Source: Acidianus infernus (GTDB lineage Archaea > Thermoproteota > Thermoprotei_A > Sulfolobales > Sulfolobaceae). From it: DNA of 64,000 nucleotides. The notes under the pieces were generated by a model, which had not been told where the DNA came from, did not search any database, and worked only from the letters and a program-made list of their open reading frames with translations. Shown piece after piece: positions 8,575 through 19,617 of this stretch. Within the stretch, counting starts at the first letter, position 1, and every line of letters begins with the position of its first letter. Both the position numbers and the translations under genes were made by a program. The DNA is taken from the NCBI RefSeq assembly GCF_009729545.1, contig NZ_WFIY01000004.1, positions 2,082,001 through 2,146,000 of the forward strand, given 5' to 3'.

Positions 8575-9726
8575 ATGAGACTCGTAGTAGGGACAAACTT
8601 TGACGATAAATTAATAGACGAGCTTAAAAAGTACCCAGTTAGGTACATTTTTGGTAGTAAAACTAAAACGTTAACTGGACATGGTAGGGCTTCCTTCGTT
8701 TTACCTCAAGTTGACGAAGAAAGGCTGAAGGAGCACATTCAAATAGCACATGATGCAGGAATTAAATTCCTCTACACAATGAATACTGCTACATTAAACG
8801 GGAAAGAATACTCACAAAAATTCTTAGAAAGCCTAAAGAAGGAAATAGATAGCCTGGTAAATCTTGGCGTTGACGGTTTTATAGTAGCAATGCCTTTCTT
8901 AGTTCATTTTATAAAAAATGAATATCCCGACGTGGAAATTTCCATTTCTTCCTTCTCCAGAGTTTATAACATAAGGGAATTCGAGGAATACGTTAACATG
9001 GGTGCTGATACAATAATTCTCCATGAGGACGATAATAGGAATTTTTCTCTCCTCTCTTCATTGTCAAAGTATAGGAATAAGGTTGACATAGAGCTTATAT
9101 TGAATAACTCATGCCTTTGGGGATGTCCATATAGGAGAACTCACGATATTATTTCTTCCGTAACTTCTCAATCTGACTCTGAAGTTAATGTGTGGTTTGA
9201 GTATCCCATTTTATTCTGTGCAACAGACGTAAGGAACGATTTGGCTAATATTATAAGAATGAGGTGGATTAGGCCAGAGGATTTAAGGCATTATGAAGAA
9301 TTGGGTATTGACAGGTTTAAAATAGCCAGCAGGAATAAGAAAACAGATTGGATAATAAGGGCTGTAAAAGCATACTCGCAAGGAAGATATGAAGGAAACT
9401 TGTTGGACATTGTTAGTTATCCTCAAGGAAGAGCAGTCCCTGCAGTTATGAAGAAAATTAATGGACCCAAAGATTACGATGTCTTGACACAGGTCTACGT
9501 TGATAACACAAAGTTCCCTCCAAACTGGTTGTCTTACTTTAAGTATAACTCATGTGAAACTAGGAGTTGCGAGGAATGCAGGTACTGTGACATTATTGCT
9601 GAAAAAGTGATAACAGTTCAAGGTAAGCCTCTCTCAGAAATTAGCTTACCCAAAATTAAACCACCAATAGAATTAATACCGAGGTTTAGTAAAGATGCTT
9701 CTAACGAAGGGAATAAGGATCATTGA
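8575..9726 (+). CDS. Peptidase U32-family protein
   Basis: This 383-residue protein has the TIM-barrel layout of family U32 (YhbU, UbiU and UbiV relatives): [16 protein letters not shown], then [19 protein letters not shown] and [12 protein letters not shown]. The cysteines fit the family's iron-sulfur site: [12 protein letters not shown], an isolated Cys in LFCATD and C-terminal [14 protein letters not shown]. Bacterial relatives act in oxygen-independent hydroxylation (ubiquinone, tRNA) rather than as true peptidases, so a protease role should not be assumed. The next gene overlaps its 3' end by 32 bases, so the pair is probably co-expressed. Confidence 0.8.
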   Translation: MRLVVGTNFDDKLIDELKKYPVRYIFGSKTKTLTGHGRASFVLPQVDEERLKEHIQIAHDAGIKFLYTMNTATLNGKEYSQKFLESLKKEIDSLVNLGVDGFIVAMPFLVHFIKNEYPDVEISISSFSRVYNIREFEEYVNMGADTIILHEDDNRNFSLLSSLSKYRNKVDIELILNNSCLWGCPYRRTHDIISSVTSQSDSEVNVWFEYPILFCATDVRNDLANIIRMRWIRPEDLRHYEELGIDRFKIASRNKKTDWIIRAVKAYSQGRYEGNLLDIVSYPQGRAVPAVMKKINGPKDYDVLTQVYVDNTKFPPNWLSYFKYNSCETRSCEECRYCDIIAEKVITVQGKPLSEISLPKIKPPIELIPRFSKDASNEGNKDH

Positions 9727-10387
9727 ATTATTTGAACCGGAATTTTTTGGAACAGTACTCAATCATAACGTTACAATAGTGGAAAAAGGGCCATCCGGCG
9801 GGCTAATGATGATAGACACCGGATTGCCTGGCTACCTGGATATCATAGAGAAAGGCTTAAAGTCATTTGGTTACTCGCTAGAGGACATTTCAGACGTTGT
9901 CATTACTCATTATCACATAGACCACTCTGGTAATGCTGAAGAGATTAAGAAAATTTCTAAGGCAAAGGTTTATGCTCACGAAAATGAAATACCCTACTTA
10001 TCTAAGAACGAGCAAAAATTCAACTTAAAGTACGATGACGTAAAGGACGAACTAAAAGTAAGTGAAGAAGACTTTGAAAGAACCATGAAGAGAATAAATT
10101 CTATGAAATTCTCACCAGTCAGCGTTGATGTGAAATTGAAAGGAGGAGAAAAAATAGGTAGTTTTAAGGTAATTAATGTTCCAGGTCATACGCCGGGGCA
10201 TATAGCATTATACGACGGAAACTTATTAATAGTAGGCGATGCGGTGAGAAATATTAAAGGAAAAATTTTACCGCCTTTCAAGTTCTTCTGTTGGAATTAC
10301 GAAAAAGCTGTTAATTCGTTTAACAATCTCCTTTCAATGAAGTTTAAATACTTAGTTCCTTTCCATGGAGATATAATCTTTTTTTAA
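9695..10387 (+). CDS. Metallo-beta-lactamase-fold hydrolase
   Basis: A 230-residue protein with the metal-binding motif THYHIDH (near residues 69-75), a second His in [14 protein letters not shown], Asp in VGDAVRN and a last His in VPFHGDI. This is a complete glyoxalase II-like dinuclear zinc site. Members hydrolyse thioesters, lactones or related bonds, and this one's substrate is unknown. It overlaps the U32-family gene by 32 bases. The ATG at 9695 is the first start in frame, and an initiator closer to [11 protein letters not shown] would also be possible. It converges on the M28 peptidase gene. Confidence 0.88.
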   Translation: MLLTKGIRIIELFEPEFFGTVLNHNVTIVEKGPSGGLMMIDTGLPGYLDIIEKGLKSFGYSLEDISDVVITHYHIDHSGNAEEIKKISKAKVYAHENEIPYLSKNEQKFNLKYDDVKDELKVSEEDFERTMKRINSMKFSPVSVDVKLKGGEKIGSFKVINVPGHTPGHIALYDGNLLIVGDAVRNIKGKILPPFKFFCWNYEKAVNSFNNLLSMKFKYLVPFHGDIIFF

Positions 10388-10416
10388 GAAGACGAGAAAA
10401 TAAGAAAGAATAGGAT

Positions 10417-11469
10417 CTAGCTTGCAAAGGAAGTGGTCAAATTAACGTAGTCTACAATAAATTTCCTCTCGCCAAATTTACTCATTCTCTCGTTCAAATC
10501 TTTCATAGATAATTTATCTAGTTCATGCAATAACAACTTCACAGACTCAGTAATCTTAGTTAAGAATTTCTTATCTTCAGGATTAGGCAAATCCTTATCG
10601 GAATGATAATAAGGAATTAAATCATCGTTATATAAAACCAAAGAAGGAATGCCTTTTTGAACAAAAGAGAAATGATCTGAAAACGGCGTAGGCATTTCTA
10701 TTCTCTTTAATGGAAATAGACCTGCAAAATCCCACAAATCCGGTGTCGACGAATAAACTACCCTACTAGGATAAAGAGCGTCAAAAATTATTGCAGCGAA
10801 AACGTCGTCTTTAGGATATTGCAAAGAACCAGTACAACACTTAGGTCCTTCCTCTGAAGAAAAGAAAACTACTTTTAAGCCATGATTCTTAACTTCTGCC
10901 AAAGAATTAAGCACAACATCTATAGAAAATAAGTTATCGTGAAAGCCGGAAAGCCAGTGATCCACGTGAGCACCAAGTAAGATGTAATCGTTTCCTTCTT
11001 TTACAGTAAACTCTAGATTGTAAGAAATCGAGTCCCTAAGAAAGGATTCCGCCTCAATCTCTACATAGCCTTCTGGTTTAAAAGGAAGAAAAATAACTGG
11101 AATTTTAACGTCTGGCATTATTATCCTTCGCGTCTTTCCCTCTTCGTAAAATATTATTCCCTCGGCACCTTGAGAAAGGGCGTAAGAGTAAAAATCCTTC
11201 ACTTTAAACGGGTGATCTGGAAAAGGAAATGCAAGAATTTCTCTTCCTACCTTTCCCTTTACGTAACCCTTAGTGTATGGGGCTAAGCTTGATGCAACTT
11301 CTTTTCCGTTAAGCTTAACGCTAAAATTACTAATTACCCACTCTTTTGTTTTCACTTCAATTTTCTTACTATTTCCTTGCATTCTCTTTTCCAAAATAGA
11401 GAGAATTTCCTTCTCCTTCTCTGAACCATGAATTACTTCTCCCAGCTTTAGCAAGTCTAAAGAAATCAT
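10417..11469 (-). CDS. M28-family aminopeptidase-like metallopeptidase
   Basis: This 350-residue protein has the metal ligands of peptidase family M28: His/Asp in LLGAHVDHW, Asp in GFHDNLFSIDV, the Glu pair in FFSSEEGPK, Asp in AAIIFDALYP and a C-terminal His in YYHSDKDLP. An N-terminal insert (residues about 50-130) resembles the PA-like domain found in this family. No signal peptide is visible, so it probably acts inside the cell on peptides. It lies five bases downstream of a membrane-protein gene on the same strand, suggesting one transcript. Confidence 0.85.
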   Translation of the reverse strand: MISLDLLKLGEVIHGSEKEKEILSILEKRMQGNSKKIEVKTKEWVISNFSVKLNGKEVASSLAPYTKGYVKGKVGREILAFPFPDHPFKVKDFYSYALSQGAEGIIFYEEGKTRRIIMPDVKIPVIFLPFKPEGYVEIEAESFLRDSISYNLEFTVKEGNDYILLGAHVDHWLSGFHDNLFSIDVVLNSLAEVKNHGLKVVFFSSEEGPKCCTGSLQYPKDDVFAAIIFDALYPSRVVYSSTPDLWDFAGLFPLKRIEMPTPFSDHFSFVQKGIPSLVLYNDDLIPYYHSDKDLPNPEDKKFLTKITESVKLLLHELDKLSMKDLNERMSKFGERKFIVDYVNLTTSFAS

Positions 11470-11474
11470 AATAT

Positions 11475-12416
11475 TTAATTTAACTTTTTAATTAAGTATT
11501 TTTTGGACATACCGTACTTTAATGTAGTCAACGTTAAGTTATCCTTAATTAAATAGAGGAAGAGGAGAGAAGGAGCTACGAAGAATATACCCGATATATG
11601 AAAATATACGAACCTAAGGAAATACGACAATGAGAGTAAAATTGAAATGACGTATATTTCATCGTAGTTGTATCTGGACGTAGAATACGTTATACAACTA
11701 TAAAAGAAAGGAGCCATCGTACCTAAAGCGAAAGCGTGAACCACGTCTCCCAAAAAGTAACTACCTATTGAGGTAGACACGGAAGACGAAACTACAGATA
11801 GTGCCGATAAGTTCTTTCTAACCTTCTTTGCCCCATAAAATAGCCACACGAAGTAGGCTATAATCACGACTGGAAATAAACTATAGCTTAGATAGAGGAG
11901 AGGGATAATCAGAAGCATTGGGATTTGCCTTATTCCAAACTTTGGCTTTAAGCCTAACGTTGCGGAAAATATGCCCTCATTAACCCCCAGTAAATAAAGG
12001 AGTAAAGAGATGAGGAGGAGTTTATATCCTAAAATTGGGAAAAGTAACCAAGAAATAAAGGAAAGAGGAGGAGAAGAAAGAACTAGAATATTTATAGGAA
12101 ACTTACTACCATAATATTTTACGTCCTTTAAACCCCAAATTTCCACTATTGTCAGGAAGAAGAAGGACACCGAGACAAAAGGGTAAAGAGGAATAGAAAG
12201 CAGGACAAGAGTTAAAATGTGTAAAATCAAGTACTTTTTAGCAGGAAAAAATAACCTAAGTATCATTCCAGCATAAAGGGAATATGCGCCTAAAAGCATA
12301 AAATATCCGTGAACTGATGGATCTAAACTTAGTGACACTCCACCTATAGTAAAATAGATAAACGCCAAAATGAGGAAAGGTACGTTAACTCCCCAAGGTT
12401 CTATTACGTTTTTCAT
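11475..12416 (-). CDS. Multispanning membrane protein of unknown function, 313 aa
   Basis: About nine to ten hydrophobic segments span most of the 313 residues, with short loops and few charges. I do not recognise a family. The N-terminus MKNVIEPWGVNVPFLILAF points the first helix into the membrane directly. Lone polar features are HVHAFA-type and YFHISG-type histidines inside helices, which could bind heme or metal, but nothing confirms it. It is first in a likely two-gene transcript with the M28 peptidase gene. Confidence 0.6.
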   Translation of the reverse strand: MKNVIEPWGVNVPFLILAFIYFTIGGVSLSLDPSVHGYFMLLGAYSLYAGMILRLFFPAKKYLILHILTLVLLSIPLYPFVSVSFFFLTIVEIWGLKDVKYYGSKFPINILVLSSPPLSFISWLLFPILGYKLLLISLLLYLLGVNEGIFSATLGLKPKFGIRQIPMLLIIPLLYLSYSLFPVVIIAYFVWLFYGAKKVRKNLSALSVVSSSVSTSIGSYFLGDVVHAFALGTMAPFFYSCITYSTSRYNYDEIYVISILLSLSYFLRFVYFHISGIFFVAPSLLFLYLIKDNLTLTTLKYGMSKKYLIKKLN

Positions 12417-12490
12417 GAGACTTACTATGCTTCGGTAATTTAAAACGTTGTGCCTAAAATTTTAATTAGTCAAAATCAAAGAAAGCAAAT

Positions 12491-12679
12491 ATGGATGACC
12501 TGAGAGCAAAGAACGTTATAACTTTTACAGATGTAGGTGAATGTACTAATTGTGGAGTTTACGGTCCTTACGAATTCGTTTTCTGGTCTTCACATACTAG
12601 GAGAATTTATGGCTTTTGTTCACTAAAATGCTTTAGAGAATGGTTAAGAACTACTAGAGCAATCTATCCCAAAAGATGA
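12491..12679 (+). CDS. Small zinc-finger-like protein, 62 aa
   Basis: A 62-residue protein with CTNCG near residues 18-22 and CSLKC near 42-46. Between them lies an aromatic strand (YEFVFWSSH). The spacing and the FCSLKCFREWLR ending resemble MYM/TRASH-type treble-clef zinc domains, which bind metals, DNA or proteins. It stands alone between divergent and downstream genes, so no partner is suggested. A start at ATG 12491 is the only one that keeps both CxxC pairs. Confidence 0.6.
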   Translation: MDDLRAKNVITFTDVGECTNCGVYGPYEFVFWSSHTRRIYGFCSLKCFREWLRTTRAIYPKR

Positions 12680-13087
12680 AAAATTTATTATAGCATTTTA
12701 AGCATAAAATGATATGTCAATTCCAAAATTAATTATATTAGGAGGTTTTTTGCTATTATTGGTCTTGAGTATTATACCTTCTCATTCCTTTCTAGTGTTT
12801 ATAAAAAAGGCGTCTTTCAAAGGAAATATTGCAGACCCATACGGATTTATCGAATATAAAGGAAATCTCCTCGAATTCTTCTTCAACTTTTCTTTAACAA
12901 TATATAACCCAACTTTCCTAACCACTATAACGAAATATTTATCTAATGTTACGCTCAGAATATATACTACCTACAACGGAAAAGTGTTTTACAAAACTGG
13001 GGGTTAAGGGGGCGGAAAGCCTCGCAGGAGGGGATGAATAGCCCCTTATAGAAAGCTTTTTTAAACTTCTTTTCCTACCAATATTCA

Positions 13088-14269
<1,182 letters not shown>

Positions 14270-14445
14270 CTACGTCAATGGCTCCCCCGACAAGTAACCT
14301 TACCATTTACTTAGGAATAATAGGCTTAGTAATAGTAATTGCGTTAGTCTCACTTATTATATTAAGGAAAAGGTAAAGAGATTTTTCTTTCCCTAGACAT
14401 TTTCATTTAATCTTGCGTTTGTAAGATTGACCTAAAAGTTTATAA

Positions 14446-14865
14446 CTATTCTTTTACCACTAAAACGGGCTTCTTAGAAATATCCAAAACCTTAGAAGAT
14501 ACACTTTCCATGAACAATTTCTTTAATCCCTTCAATTTTCTCTTACCTAGAATAATCAAATCAAAGTCTTCGCTCTCAGCATATTTAGATAAAACGACTG
14601 CAGGATCCCCTCTAACAACTTCGTAGTCTATGTTAATTCCGTTCTCTATTGAAATTCTCTTTATTATCTCAGTGTGTTTAATTATCCTTTCTCTATCTCT
14701 CAACATGTCCTCCTTTATATAAGCCTCCAAAATTACTGGCATATGCTCTATAACTTCCAGAGCCTTAATTGAAGCACCGTGAAACTTTGCAAGATTAATT
14801 GCTAAAATTAACGCCTTTAAAGATTCCTTAGAACCATCAAATCCTACTAATATTCTCTTGAACAT
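14446..14865 (-). CDS. Universal stress protein (UspA family)
   Basis: This 139-residue single-domain protein starts FKRILVGFDGSKESLKAL and ends ISKKPVLVVKE. The Walker-like loop that binds ATP in this family should read G2xG9x(S/T). Here it is ILGKRKLKGLKKLFMESVSS, which keeps the glycines and serines approximately, so ATP binding is plausible. Such proteins bind adenine nucleotides and take part in stress responses. It sits downstream of a transporter gene on the same strand with an 87-base gap that contains its own possible promoter. Confidence 0.9.
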   Translation of the reverse strand: MFKRILVGFDGSKESLKALILAINLAKFHGASIKALEVIEHMPVILEAYIKEDMLRDRERIIKHTEIIKRISIENGINIDYEVVRGDPAVVLSKYAESEDFDLIILGKRKLKGLKKLFMESVSSKVLDISKKPVLVVKE

Positions 14866-14952
14866 TTGACTCTATAACCACTTCTCATTCTGAAGATTTA
14901 AATTTTTCTAAAAAATCTCTTAATCTTCTTATTAAAAAGGAAAATGAATAAA

Positions 14953-16374
14953 TTACACTCCTGCAGATGCTTCATTAATTTCCTCTAAACTCTTCCCTAT
15001 AGTATTAGGCAGTACGAAGATCAATATTATACCCATTATAACCATTGGAATTTGGAATCCTATCCAAGTAGTTACTGCACCTAAAACAGGAATTATTGAA
15101 AGTATAATTGCTGTAGATATTGCTGCACCTAAGTGAGCGACTCCGTCGGAGAATGCGAAGGATGTTGCTCTGGCGTAAGTTGGAACGTTTTCAGTACCGT
15201 TCAAGTAATTTAGCTGATTACTCCACCCTACGCCTATTAAATTAGCTAAAACGAAGCCTGTTAACATCATTGTTAAATTAGCTGAAGTAGCACCTATTAC
15301 TGCTATGGCTATGCCTAAAACCATACCCACGAAATATGAAATTGTAGTGAGTATTGGCCTCCTTACCTTATCTATAACTGCCCTAAGCAATATAGCTCCT
15401 ATAAACGTTGCAATTCCTGCGTCTCCGTAGTATAACGTTATTTGGTTGGAAAGCAACCTAAGTGAATGTACAGTGGAAGTCCATAACAAGAATTCCGTTA
15501 AGTAAGGATATTCACCGAAATAGAAGAAGAATATTGAAAGCATTACAGCTATTACTCTAACTCTATACTTAGGATTCTTAAATACGTAGAAGGGATCAAC
15601 TTTCTTAGTTTCAAAATTGAAAACAGTAGGCTCTGGTAAAGTAGTAACGCCTGCCTTCTTCATTGCCTTTTCTTCCATATCCTTTACAACTTTCTCCGCC
15701 TCATCTATCTTACCTTTTAATGCTAGCATTCTAACAGTCTCGCTTGCGTGACCTCTAATTGCGAAAACTATGAAGGCTAATGTTGCTCCTACTAGGAATA
15801 TTACTTTCCAACCTATTGCTGGATTTGCGACATCAATATAAGATGCCATGAAAGGACCTAATCCTAAGCCTGCCCAACCTGCAATATATACTAGGTTAAA
15901 GTATTTTGCCCTATTCTTTGCAGGAACCATTTCGACAAGGTATGTGGGGACTAGTATTAGGTCTCCTCCAATTCCCATTCCGGTTATAAATCTAAATACA
16001 GAGAATTCTATAAAATTACTAGAAAGTGCATTACCTAAGCTACCAATTGCTGTCAGTAGTGCAGTAGTCATTAGCATTGGTTTTCTTCCTATTCTATCAC
16101 CTAGATAGCCTAGCAATAATGCCCCAGGTATGTAACCAAATAATCCTAAGGATACTACTATTGAAGCCTCACTACTAGTTAATCCAGTATACTTTAAAGA
16201 TGTTGCAGAAAAGGCTATTCCTACATCTATTACGTCATATAATGCTATGAAATAACCAAAAGCTAAAGATAGAACTACTGATAGAGGTAAAACCATTACG
16301 GGAAGTCTATCTATTCTTGCAGTTAATTGGGCTGCGATGTTTTTATTTTGCTGAGAGGAATTTTTATCAGTCAT
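14953..16374 (-). CDS. MFS transporter (sugar or organic-acid porter type)
   Basis: A 473-residue protein with about twelve membrane segments. It has the family loop LLGYLGDRIGRKPML, and GLGPFMASYIDVANPAIGWKVIFLVGA-like segments after helix 5. The central cytoplasmic loop is long and charged (KIDEAEKVVKDMEEKAMKK). The N-terminus (DKNSSQQNKNIAAQLTARID) is hydrophilic and cytoplasmic. It belongs to the large sugar/aromatic-acid porter group of Sulfolobales. The substrate cannot be named from sequence. The start at ATG 16374 follows an AT-rich promoter region. Confidence 0.88.
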   Translation of the reverse strand: MTDKNSSQQNKNIAAQLTARIDRLPVMVLPLSVVLSLAFGYFIALYDVIDVGIAFSATSLKYTGLTSSEASIVVSLGLFGYIPGALLLGYLGDRIGRKPMLMTTALLTAIGSLGNALSSNFIEFSVFRFITGMGIGGDLILVPTYLVEMVPAKNRAKYFNLVYIAGWAGLGLGPFMASYIDVANPAIGWKVIFLVGATLAFIVFAIRGHASETVRMLALKGKIDEAEKVVKDMEEKAMKKAGVTTLPEPTVFNFETKKVDPFYVFKNPKYRVRVIAVMLSIFFFYFGEYPYLTEFLLWTSTVHSLRLLSNQITLYYGDAGIATFIGAILLRAVIDKVRRPILTTISYFVGMVLGIAIAVIGATSANLTMMLTGFVLANLIGVGWSNQLNYLNGTENVPTYARATSFAFSDGVAHLGAAISTAIILSIIPVLGAVTTWIGFQIPMVIMGIILIFVLPNTIGKSLEEINEASAGV

Positions 16375-16460
16375 ATGTAATGAGAAAAATATATCGTTTA
16401 AAAAGTTTATGTTTTATACTAATACTTATACATTTTATACTCGCTATTAACTGAGAAAAA

Positions 16461-17678
16461 TCAGATCGAAGATAAAGAAGAAATTATAGCAATTATTATG
16501 AGAATTATTGAAGAAATCCAATAAGCAAAGTAAGAAATACCTCTAGACGCATATTCGCCCATTATCTTCTTATTCCTACTTATTATTCCTAATATAATAA
16601 TTGGACCGATTAACGCGTAAACAAAGAATACTAATAGATCTAAAACAATACAAACTAAATTTGCTGAAGGAACTAATAACGTTAATATAACTGCCGGAAC
16701 GCTTTCAGCTATATAAATAATATTTACGTTCTTTACGTTCAAGGCTTCTGCAACGCCCCAAGCACTTCCCAGAGAAATAACTACTAAGGCCAAAAACCCT
16801 GAGGAAATCAAGCCAAATCCAAAAATCACTGGAGACAAACTACCAGCTAATGGAGTTAATACTGACGAAAGTTCTTGGGGCGAAGCAAAGGTAGAAGGAT
16901 CCACGTTTATCCCTGCGAATGCCATCTCGACAACTACCATTAATATTTCAGTAAAAACTGCACCTAGTAAAGTCTCTTTTCTCATGTGCCTTATTGCAGT
17001 ATCCTTACATTTACAATATCCTATTTCCTTCAACTTTATCGCAGTTGCAGATGCTTGGAAAAACAACATGAATGGCATAACCACTGCTCCTACTGTAGCT
17101 GCCATTAAGAATAGGAATTGAGGTGATGGAGAGAAGTAGAAAGGAGAATAAGGCTTAATACCTCTGAGGAAGAGCGTTGCGAACAAACTTATGATGAGAA
17201 AAGCGGAAATCAGTAGTAGAAACCTTTCGGCTTGAATATATTTTCTCTTTGTTACAATCACTATGTGAACTACATAAATTAAGGGAATTGAAAGAATTAA
17301 GGGAATTCCGATTACTTCTAAGCCTATACCTATTCCAAGGTATTCTATTGCATAAGTTACTGCGTCAGTCAAAGCCATTGGCAATGCCATGAGAATAGCA
17401 AGTTTTTTACTGTAATTCTCCCTAATTACTTCTCCAAGCCCTTTTCCCGTGGCTATGCCTATTCTTCCAGAGACTTCCTGAACAATATATAAAGGAATCG
17501 CCAAAAGTAGCATTATCCAAATAAATCCGTACTTAAACAACGCTCCAGTCTGGGCTGCACCTATTATGCTGCTTGCGTCCATATCGGCCATCATAACTAA
17601 CCAGGCGGGACCAAAGAATTTTATAAATTTAAGCTCATTACGCCCTGTCGTAAGAGAATTACGCCTCATCGTAATCAT
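16461..17678 (-). CDS. Nramp/SLC11-like transporter with altered ion-site motifs
   Basis: The membrane protein of about 405 residues begins FIKFFGPAWLVMMADMDASS, aligned with helix 1 of Nramp proteins, where DPGN binds the metal. Here it reads DASS. The helix-6 motif MPH is VMPFMLF. These changes resemble Nramp-related transporters that carry ions other than Mn2+ and Fe2+, such as Mg2+. Roughly eleven hydrophobic segments follow. The open frame extends to 17717, but an ATG at 17678 (or 17669) about 25 bases after a TATA-like tract is the better start. No neighbour suggests the ion. Family fairly sure, substrate uncertain. Confidence 0.8.
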   Translation of the reverse strand: MITMRRNSLTTGRNELKFIKFFGPAWLVMMADMDASSIIGAAQTGALFKYGFIWIMLLLAIPLYIVQEVSGRIGIATGKGLGEVIRENYSKKLAILMALPMALTDAVTYAIEYLGIGIGLEVIGIPLILSIPLIYVVHIVIVTKRKYIQAERFLLLISAFLIISLFATLFLRGIKPYSPFYFSPSPQFLFLMAATVGAVVMPFMLFFQASATAIKLKEIGYCKCKDTAIRHMRKETLLGAVFTEILMVVVEMAFAGINVDPSTFASPQELSSVLTPLAGSLSPVIFGFGLISSGFLALVVISLGSAWGVAEALNVKNVNIIYIAESVPAVILTLLVPSANLVCIVLDLLVFFVYALIGPIIILGIISRNKKIMGEYASRGISYFAYWISSIILIIIAIISSLSSI

Positions 17679-17744
17679 ATATATATTAAAATTAAGTATT
17701 AAAAGTTTCCTAGACAAAAAGAAGAATGTTGCAACGCTTTATTC

Positions 17745-17896
17745 AAAAAATGAGGGTTAAGGGAAGGGGATGGATAGCCCAAGACGTTAATGACGCCATC
17801 CCCCAGCTCGAGTGAGAGGAAACCAGCATGAAAGTCCCCTCTCTGGATTCGAATCGATGAGCCCCTTGTGAGGTAACCCTTCTAGGAGGAAGTCAG
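17745..17896 (+). mobile_element. Short tnpB-less element, TTAC lineage
   Basis: It begins AAAAAATGAGGGTTAAGGG just after TTATTC and ends TAGGAGGAAGTCAG. The interior shares GACGTTAATGACGCC and CAGCATGAAAGTCC with the solo copies at 1871-2091 and 54274-54498, so these three form one subfamily. It has no coding frame. The target shows TTATTC rather than a clean TTAC, so it may have drifted. Confidence 0.6.
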
Positions 17897-17898
17897 CT

Positions 17899-18364
17899 AG
17901 GTGAATAAAATTGTTAGATACACTCATTTTATTCTTAAACAGACAAAGCAGCGGTCCAAATGAAATACACACCAAATTAGGATTTTATTATGTTCAGAGG
18001 CATATTAAGTCCTTTTAAGATTTTAACTTGAGAATATTGAGGGAAAATCAAAATGTTTTCTATATATTAATAAAATTGTTACTTAACTAGCCGTGCATTG
18101 TATAATTCTTTTCAACATATTTTCCTCAAATCTTCACTACTTTGTATATTTTAACCACTTAGCATTGAACGTTATCATTCTCTCACATTGTTCTTTTCAT
18201 TGCTTCCACAAATCTATATTTACGTCTATCATTATTCCGTCCCCAAACATTTCGTGTACTTTCATAACTAACAAAAGCACGGCCTCATCTAGTCTATAAA
18301 TAAAAGAGTCTGTCGGTTAGAGCATCAGCCCTCATTTGTACTTCCATCAAATGAATTTAAAGTC
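17899..18364. other. Gene-free stretch with a single GTGTGTCC-type transposon end
   Basis: Bases 17899-17925 (GGTGAATAAAATTGTTAGATA then CACTC) match the right end of the decayed element at 30739-31245. The remaining 440 bases hold no convincing gene. An open frame of 68 codons at 18093-18299 has no recognisable features. Confidence 0.5.
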
Positions 18365-18631
18365 TTATAACTTTGGTATTTGAACGGCTAACTTGGACAA
18401 TATTGCTTTCTTCACTTGATCTTTCTCAAAACCTATACACTCCAAGGAAAATAACTTGTTATTTCTCATATCGATCTCGAGATTGCAAACTGAATTATAG
18501 TTCAAACCCCTTAGAATCACTTTTGTTATAGTACCAAACTGTATCTCGACTTTATATGTGACCAATATTCCGTTAATTAACAACCTGAATTTATCATTGT
18601 CAATCCACTGTACATCTTTAAACACGATCAC
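18365..18631 (-). CDS. Small hypothetical protein, third gene of a compact operon
   Basis: This 88-residue protein is mostly beta strands (FRLLINGILVTYKVEIQFGT, CNLEIDMRNNKLFSLEC) ending in a helix. It is unrecognised. Its start codon overlaps the stop of the gene before it (ATGA type, 4-base overlap), so it is translated as part of a three-gene unit with a membrane protein first. The composition (few Cys, no export signal) suggests a cytoplasmic partner. Confidence 0.5.
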   Translation of the reverse strand: MIVFKDVQWIDNDKFRLLINGILVTYKVEIQFGTITKVILRGLNYNSVCNLEIDMRNNKLFSLECIGFEKDQVKKAILSKLAVQIPKL

Positions 18632-18951
18632 CTCTCTATCACCACAGTCACGTCCTCATCTTTACAGAGCTTTGGGTTTCTAAATAGCGGTTTGAGTTGT
18701 TCTTGCAACGTTTTAGCTATGCACTCACAGTACTCCCCACCTTCCATTATCTCATATTCAAAGATATAATTAGAAAGAAAGCTTGGCGGTTTGTAGTTAG
18801 CTAAATTGCAATGAGCACAGTCTATGTATAATACTTTACTCTGGTTTCTTATTATTATTACAGTATCTTTCATATATGCATACTTACCCTTCACATCAGA
18901 TGGGAAAATCTTTTCTGTCTTGTAAGGAATTTTGATTAGCATTACTATCAA
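18628..18951 (-). CDS. Small hypothetical protein with Cys pairs, second gene of operon
   Basis: A protein of 107 residues with four cysteines in two clusters (DCAHC near 64-68 and EYCEC near 94-98), plus one more near the end. The clusters could bind a metal or form disulfides. The rest is beta-rich (DTVIIIRNQSKVLYIDC). It overlaps its neighbours on both sides by four bases, a strong sign of a real co-translated gene. No family is recognised. Confidence 0.55.
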   Translation of the reverse strand: MIVMLIKIPYKTEKIFPSDVKGKYAYMKDTVIIIRNQSKVLYIDCAHCNLANYKPPSFLSNYIFEYEIMEGGEYCECIAKTLQEQLKPLFRNPKLCKDEDVTVVIER

Positions 18952-19352
18952 CCAAATATTTGTTTTTGAATCCTCCTGTACAAGTAAAGGATTCCAAGCT
19001 GTATTACACTCAGACCCATTATGATAATTATCATAAAGACAATATACGAAGGTAGAACAAAGAAGTGCAAGTATAGTAAATAGACTATGATTGCCATGGC
19101 TGACTTTACGATCCCGTATATGACTGCGTCTTTCAATTGTGCTGCTATAAGTCCAAGTATTATTCCATTTAATATTGCCGAGAACAGGGGAACAGCAAAT
19201 AATAACGAGTAAATAAAGCTACCTTTAGCTAAACCTAGACTCTCTAAGGCTGTATAAAGTGAGCTGGAAAAGAATATATTAACCAGGTAAAGCACGCCAC
19301 CGCTTATTCTGACCAGCCTCAATTGTCTTTCAAGGCCTTCCACTTTACCCAC
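18948..19352 (-). CDS. Four-helix membrane protein, first gene of operon
   Basis: This 134-residue protein has four hydrophobic segments (ISGGVLYLVNIFFSSSLY, FIYSLLFAVPLFSAILNG, MAIIVYLLYLHFFVLPSY, MIIIIMGLSVIQLGILYLY). It starts at GTG 19350-19352, preceded by a TATA-like tract at about 19365-19375 at leaderless distance. I do not recognise a family. Being first in the operon, it probably sets the location of whatever the two downstream proteins do. Confidence 0.55.
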   Translation of the reverse strand: MGKVEGLERQLRLVRISGGVLYLVNIFFSSSLYTALESLGLAKGSFIYSLLFAVPLFSAILNGIILGLIAAQLKDAVIYGIVKSAMAIIVYLLYLHFFVLPSYIVFMIIIIMGLSVIQLGILYLYRRIQKQIFG

Positions 19353-19617
19353 CTCAATAATATATATAAATCGAGTAACTTATATATGTTATGATAATAA
19401 AAAAATAAATCAATGATATTAACTTCTGTTGATTTACTTCCCGTCAGTGATGTTTTTATAGAAAAGATGAGAAAATGACAAAAAGTAAAGTGTATATTTC
19501 AAAGCATGTTTCCGTAATCCTAAAGTAACCGTTCAATTATGTTGCAGAAAAAGTAGCTAAAGCCTACGAGTATCTAATCTTTCGTCATGGAATATTCTAA
19601 CAGCCATGATAATTTAT

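Noticed and set aside
18093..18299. A 68-codon plus-strand frame
   Set aside because: Low-complexity, His- and Phe-rich translation of AT-rich intergenic DNA with no family likeness.
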